From Microbacteriaceae bacterium (GTDB taxonomy: Bacteria; Actinomycetota; Actinomycetes; Actinomycetales; Microbacteriaceae), in NCBI GenBank assembly GCA_025463665.1, contig JAODAY010000080.1, positions 1 through 17,095 on the forward strand: DNA of 17,095 nucleotides. Direction: 5' to 3'. Below are positions 13,481-17,095 of the stretch, piece after piece. Both the position numbers and the translations under genes were made by a program. Every line of letters begins with the position of its first letter. Positions within the stretch are counted from its first letter, which is position 1. The notes beneath the pieces are model-generated. The model was given only the letters and a program-made list of their open reading frames with translations. It had not been told where the DNA came from and did no database searches.

Positions 13481-15805
13481 CTACTGCCCGACGACGGGGC
13501 CGAACGCGTCGCTGAGCGTGCCGCGGTGTGCCGCAGCGAGCTCCTCGATCGTGAGGGTGAATTCGCCCTGCACCTCGAGGGCTGGCGACGCGGCATCCGT
13601 CACGCCGATGCGCAGCACCGGGTAGCCGCGACCCTCGCACAGACCCTGGAAGCGCACGTCGTCTTCGCGCGGCACCGACACGATCACGCGGCCGGTCGAT
13701 TCGCTGAACAGCGCGGTCGCGGCATCCACGCCATCGCGGCTCATGATCTCGGTGAGCCAGACGCGTGCGCCGACGCCGAAGCGCAGCACGGCCTCGACGA
13801 GGGCCTGCGCGAGCCCTCCGTCCGCGAGGTCGTGGGCGGAGGCGATGAGGCTCTGCTCGCCACCGGCGGCGATGAGCTGGGCCAGGCGGAGCTCCGCGGC
13901 GAGGTCGACCTCGGGCGGCGTGCCGCCGAGGTGATCGTGGATGGTGCCGGCCCACGCCGAGCCGTCGAGCTCGAGCGCGGTCGTGCCGAGCAGGTAGATG
14001 TTGTTGCCCTCGTCCTGCCAGCCGCTCGGGATGCGCTTGGCGACGTCGTCGATCACGCCGAGCACAGCGATGACGGGCGTCGGGTGGATCGGCACGTCAC
14101 CGGTCTGGTTGTAGAAGGAGACGTTGCCACCGGTCACGGGAATGTCGAGTTCGAGGCATCCGTCTGACAGGGCCTCGATCGTCTGACTGAACTGCCACAT
14201 GACCTCGGGGTTCTCCGGGCTGCCGAAGTTGAGGCAGTCGCTCACCGCGACGGGCGTCGCACCCGTGACGGCGACGTTGCGGAACGCCTCGGCGAGGGCG
14301 AGCCGGGCGCCCTTGGCGGGGTCGAGCTGGCAGTAGCGGCCGTTGGCGTCGGTCGCGACCGCGAAGCCGAGGCCGCTCTCCTCGTCGATGCGTACCATGC
14401 CGCCGTCGTCGGGAAAGCTCAGGGCCGTGTTGCCCATGACGTAGCGGTCGTACTGGTTGGTGATCCAGCTCTTGTCGGCGAGGTTCGGCGACGAGAGCAG
14501 CGCGAGGGTCTGCGCCTTGAGCTCGTCGCCGGTCGTCGGGCGTTCGAGCGTGGCGGCGGTGTCGGCCTGGAGCGCGTCGATCCAGCCGGGGTAAGTGACC
14601 GGGCGGTCGTAGACGGGGCCGTCGACCGCGACGGTGCGGGGCAGAACGTTGACGATCTCCTCGCCGTTCCAGTTGATGATGAGGCGTCCGGTGTCGGTGA
14701 CCTCACCGAGCACGCTCGTCTCGACATCCCACTTCTCGACGACCGCGAGGAACCCCTCGAGCTTTTCGGGAGTCACGATCGCCATCATGCGCTCCTGGCT
14801 CTCCGACATGAGGATCTCCTCGGCCGTCATGGTGGGGTCGCGCAGCAGCACCTTCTCGAGTTCGATAAACATTCCGCCGTCGCCGTTGCTGGCAAGTTCG
14901 GATGTCGCGCAGGAGATGCCCGCGGCGCCGAGGTCCTGGATGCCCTCCACGAGCTTCTGCTGGAACAGCTCGAGGCAGCACTCGATGAGCACCTTCTCGG
15001 CGAAGGGGTCGCCGACCTGCACGGCGGGCCGCTTGGTCGGGCCGGAGGCGTCGAAGGTGTCGGAGGCGAGAATGGATGCGCCGCCGATGCCGTCCGCGCC
15101 GGTGCGCGCCCCGAACAGCACGACCTTGTTGCCCACGCCGCGGGCGTTCGCGAGGTGCAGGTCTTCGTGGCGCAGCACGCCGACCGCGAGCGCATTGACG
15201 AGCGGGTTGGCCTGGTAGCAGGAGTCGAAGTAGGTCTCGCCGCCGATGTTGGGCAGGCCGAGAGAGTTGCCGTAGGTGCAGATTCCGGCGACGACGCCGT
15301 GTACGACGCGGGCGGTGTCGGGGTGGTCGATGGCACCGAAGCGCAGCGCGTCCATGACGGCGACCGGGCGGGCCCCCATGGAGATGATGTCGCGAACGAT
15401 GCCGCCGACCCCCGTCGCCGCGCCCTGGAACGGCTCGATGTAGCTCGGGTGGTTGTGGCTCTCGATCTTGAACGTGACCGCCCAGCCCTCGCCGACGTCG
15501 ACGACGCCAGCGTTCTCGCCCATGCCGACCATGAGGTTCTTCTTCATGGTCGGGCTTACCTTCTGGCCGAACTGGCGCAGGTAGTTCTTGCTCGACTTGT
15601 AGGAGCAGTGCTCGCTCCACATGACCGAGTACATCGCGAGTTCACCGCTCGTGGGACGGCGCCCGAGAATCTCGCGGATCGCGAGGTACTCGTCCTCCTT
15701 GAGGCCGAGGGCGCCGTACGGCTGCTCCTTCTCGGGAGTGGCGGTCGCGTTCGAGACGGTGTCGGCGACGCCGCGGCTCTGGTTGGTGGTGGAAACGTCA
15801 GTCAC
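13481..15805 (-). CDS. purL: Phosphoribosylformylglycinamidine synthase subunit PurL
   Basis: A 774-residue small-type PurL, the ATP-dependent synthetase subunit that converts formylglycinamide ribonucleotide to the amidine in purine synthesis, with ammonia supplied by PurQ and bridging by PurS. Marks include [14 protein letters not shown] with the catalytic His, [26 protein letters not shown] split around the nucleotide site, [26 protein letters not shown] and SAHDLADGG. The frame is open further upstream, but homology begins soon after GTG 15805 (VTDVSTT), which has GGAG 11 nt upstream, so I chose it. It is a separate gene from purQ here, 140 nt and a hairpin beyond the intervening DUF3817 gene. 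Its composition matches housekeeping genes. PurS was not seen and probably lies beyond the window. Confidence 0.96.
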   Translation of the reverse strand: MTDVSTTNQSRGVADTVSNATATPEKEQPYGALGLKEDEYLAIREILGRRPTSGELAMYSVMWSEHCSYKSSKNYLRQFGQKVSPTMKKNLMVGMGENAGVVDVGEGWAVTFKIESHNHPSYIEPFQGAATGVGGIVRDIISMGARPVAVMDALRFGAIDHPDTARVVHGVVAGICTYGNSLGLPNIGGETYFDSCYQANPLVNALAVGVLRHEDLHLANARGVGNKVVLFGARTGADGIGGASILASDTFDASGPTKRPAVQVGDPFAEKVLIECCLELFQQKLVEGIQDLGAAGISCATSELASNGDGGMFIELEKVLLRDPTMTAEEILMSESQERMMAIVTPEKLEGFLAVVEKWDVETSVLGEVTDTGRLIINWNGEEIVNVLPRTVAVDGPVYDRPVTYPGWIDALQADTAATLERPTTGDELKAQTLALLSSPNLADKSWITNQYDRYVMGNTALSFPDDGGMVRIDEESGLGFAVATDANGRYCQLDPAKGARLALAEAFRNVAVTGATPVAVSDCLNFGSPENPEVMWQFSQTIEALSDGCLELDIPVTGGNVSFYNQTGDVPIHPTPVIAVLGVIDDVAKRIPSGWQDEGNNIYLLGTTALELDGSAWAGTIHDHLGGTPPEVDLAAELRLAQLIAAGGEQSLIASAHDLADGGLAQALVEAVLRFGVGARVWLTEIMSRDGVDAATALFSESTGRVIVSVPREDDVRFQGLCEGRGYPVLRIGVTDAASPALEVQGEFTLTIEELAAAHRGTLSDAFGPVVGQ

Positions 15806-15898
15806 GATTGGCGGTTCTCCTGAGATCAGCGGATGCAGCGTAAGCGGGTGCCCGGGACTCAAGTCTACGGGCGGGGGTCTTCGGGTGAGTGGCGAGAA

Positions 15899-15929
15899 CC
15901 GCACCTTCACGGGCCTCGGGAAGGTGCGG
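15899..15929 (-). terminator. Hairpin between the DUF3817 gene and purL
   Basis: CCGCACCTTC (15899-15908) and GAAGGTGCGG (15920-15929) form a perfect 10-bp stem with an 11-nt loop, 16 nt after the DUF3817 stop on the minus strand. The following TTCTCGCC is a poor T-run. It may terminate the purQ transcript or reduce read-through into purL; the 93 nt before purL could hold its promoter, but I could not pick one with confidence. Confidence 0.6.
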
Positions 15930-15945
15930 AACTCGCACGTCGTGG

Positions 15946-16443
15946 CTAGGCGCGGCCGCCGGGCGGGCCCAGCGTGAGCAGCACTGTGAAGACGGCGACG
16001 AGACCGACGACGCCGACGATGGAGCTGCGCATCGGGTGCGCCAATGCCCACCGCAGCAGCCGTGGCAGAGCGCCGTGGTCGCGCGGGTCATCGGTCGGCT
16101 CGCGCCGCCAGCCGCCGTCGAGCAGGTCCTGGCGCTCGAGCCAGCGCTCGGCGGGGATGGTCGCGTAGGGGACGACGGCGCTCGCGAGCGTGATGAGCGT
16201 CACGCGCGAGCTCCAGCCTTGATTGACGGCGATGAAGACGGATGCCGCGCAGTAGCCCAGGAACACGAATCCGTGCACGCCGCCGCCGATGCTGACGCCA
16301 AGCGCGGTGCCGCCGGCCGCATACTTGAGCAGCATGCCCACGATCAGCATGCTCCAGGTTGCGGTCTCCGCGACCGCGAGCAGGCGGAAGAGCCGCCGCG
16401 GGGTCAAACCACCGGTGAGCGGTGCGACGCTCGCGACGCTCAC
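15946..16443 (-). CDS. DUF3817-family integral membrane protein
   Basis: A 165-residue protein that starts GTG and overlaps the purQ stop by 4 nt (GTGA), so it is translationally coupled to purQ. It has the features of DUF3817: [26 protein letters not shown], then [19 protein letters not shown], then [21 protein letters not shown], giving three membrane segments with conserved Glu, His and Glu-Arg. A charged linker (about 115-140) and a fourth hydrophobic segment ([17 protein letters not shown]) extend the usual core of roughly 100 residues. The function is unknown; nothing in it suggests a purine enzyme. The long frame continues upstream inside purQ, but that part is the antisense-free shadow of purQ in another frame and is excluded. 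Confidence 0.85.
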   Translation of the reverse strand: MSVASVAPLTGGLTPRRLFRLLAVAETATWSMLIVGMLLKYAAGGTALGVSIGGGVHGFVFLGYCAASVFIAVNQGWSSRVTLITLASAVVPYATIPAERWLERQDLLDGGWRREPTDDPRDHGALPRLLRWALAHPMRSSIVGVVGLVAVFTVLLTLGPPGGRA

Positions 16444-17095
16444 ACCGAGGCGAGCGCGCGGATGGCGCTCGTGAAGATGCCGAGTCCGTCGACGCCGGAG
16501 CGCATGGCGGCCGCGGTGTCTGGCCCGAAGCCCTCTTCGACGGCGTGCTCGGGGTGCGGCATGAGTCCGACGACGTTGCCGCGTTCGTTCGTGATGCCCG
16601 CGATGTCGCCGACCGAGCCGTTGGGGTTCACGCCGAGGTAGCGGAACACGACCTGGCCTTCGCCCTCGAGCCGCGCAATGGTGTCGGAGTCGGCGATGAA
16701 GCCGCCCTCGCCGTTCTTCAGAGGGATCGTGATCTCGGCGTCGGCGGCGAACGCGTTGGTCCACGCCGTGGAGTTGTTCTCGACGCGCAGCTGCTGGTCG
16801 CGGCACACGAAGCTGCCGTGGTCGTTGCGGATCAGGCCGCCGGGCAGCAGGTGCGCCTCGGCGAGCATCTGGAATCCGTTGCAGATGCCGAGCACGGGCA
16901 TGCCCGAGTTCGCGGCGTCGCTGACTTCGGCCATGATCGGCGAGTGGGCGGCGATGGCGCCACTGCGCAGGTAGTCACCGTAGCTGAAGCCGCCGGGGAG
17001 GATCAGGGCGTCGACGCCGTGCAGGTCGTGGTCGCCGTGCCAGAGCGCCACGGGCTCGGCCCCGGCGAGGCGCACGGCGCGCTGCGCGTCACGGT
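16440..17095 (-). CDS. purQ: Phosphoribosylformylglycinamidine synthase subunit PurQ (N-terminus outside window)
   Basis: The class I glutamine amidotransferase subunit of FGAM synthase, which releases ammonia from glutamine for PurL. Visible are [19 protein letters not shown], the nucleophile Cys in [26 protein letters not shown] and the His-Glu of the triad in MPHPEHA. About 218 residues are present; the frame is open to the window end ([11 protein letters not shown]), so the start lies just outside. The GTG at 17075 is an internal Val, not the start. The stop overlaps the DUF3817 start. Confidence 0.95.
   Translation of the reverse strand, partial: RDAQRAVRLAGAEPVALWHGDHDLHGVDALILPGGFSYGDYLRSGAIAAHSPIMAEVSDAANSGMPVLGICNGFQMLAEAHLLPGGLIRNDHGSFVCRDQQLRVENNSTAWTNAFAADAEITIPLKNGEGGFIADSDTIARLEGEGQVVFRYLGVNPNGSVGDIAGITNERGNVVGLMPHPEHAVEEGFGPDTAAAMRSGVDGLGIFTSAIRALASV

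Noticed and set aside
15806..16051. N-terminal extension of purL by about 82 residues
   Set aside because: The extra residues are Arg/Ala/Pro-rich, would run through the hairpin at 15899-15929 into the DUF3817 gene, and PurL homology starts just after GTG 15805, which has a Shine-Dalgarno sequence.
16444..16806. Upstream extension of the DUF3817 frame
   Set aside because: It overlaps purQ in another frame, is Arg-rich and unlike DUF3817; the GTG at 16443 coupled to the purQ stop is the better start.
1..17095. Mobile elements, CRISPR, tRNA, rRNA or phage genes
   Set aside because: No transposase or integrase motifs, no regularly spaced repeats, and no recognisable tRNA or rRNA sequence were found on either strand.

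Overview
The window is high-GC bacterial DNA with mostly G/C-ending codons, frequent GTG starts and tight gene packing. A small-type PurL, a neighbouring PurQ and a DUF3817 membrane protein point to an actinobacterium, most likely of the Micrococcales (Microbacteriaceae-like). This placement is inference; no rRNA or other strong marker is present.

About 13.4 kb is one sugar or sugar-alcohol uptake and catabolism locus. On the left edge, the tail of a ribulose-phosphate 3-epimerase-like gene and an SDR dehydrogenase run on the + strand (1-1053). They converge on a minus-strand series that reads, from its promoter end: SorC-family regulator (7465-6539), RbsC-type ABC permease (6435-5419), sugar-binding lipoprotein (5307-4243), RpiB-like isomerase (4100-3642), GpsA-like dehydrogenase (3645-2587) and FGGY kinase (2582-1080). 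Divergently, on the + strand, come a sorbitol/xylitol-dehydrogenase-like enzyme (7621-8658) and the double ATPase of the same ABC importer (8692-10224). A strong hairpin terminator follows. A second + unit with its own promoter then encodes a zinc alcohol dehydrogenase (10398-11441) and a fused class II aldolase/SDR protein (11470-13416). The importer genes are therefore split across a divergent promoter region.

The locus imports a polyol or sugar. Dehydrogenases could oxidise it to a ketose. The kinase, GpsA-like dehydrogenase and RpiB-like isomerase look like a coupled set that phosphorylates, oxidises and isomerises a small polyol or ketose into the pentose-phosphate pathway. The aldolase/SDR fusion suggests a second branch that cleaves a ketulose 1-phosphate to DHAP and an aldehyde. 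The RpiB-like protein has Ser where canonical RpiB has its ring-opening His, which fits a substrate that cannot form a ring, such as a tetrulose phosphate. FGGY kinase plus RpiB-like isomerase plus SorC regulator recalls the Brucella ery (erythritol) system, but the FAD-dependent EryB is absent and a GpsA-type NAD(P) enzyme is present instead. The exact substrate cannot be read from the sequence; C4 or C5 polyols are my leading guess. A palindrome CTCATWTGAG occurs twice around the second + promoter, once nearly intact beside the permease promoter, and in weaker form in the divergent region. It is a candidate operator.

The right end is housekeeping purine synthesis on the minus strand: purQ (partial at the window edge), a DUF3817 membrane protein that overlaps it by 4 nt, a hairpin, and purL. 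purL converges on the catabolic locus, so the locus boundary lies at about 13417-13480. No tRNA, rRNA, CRISPR array, insertion sequence or phage gene was seen.
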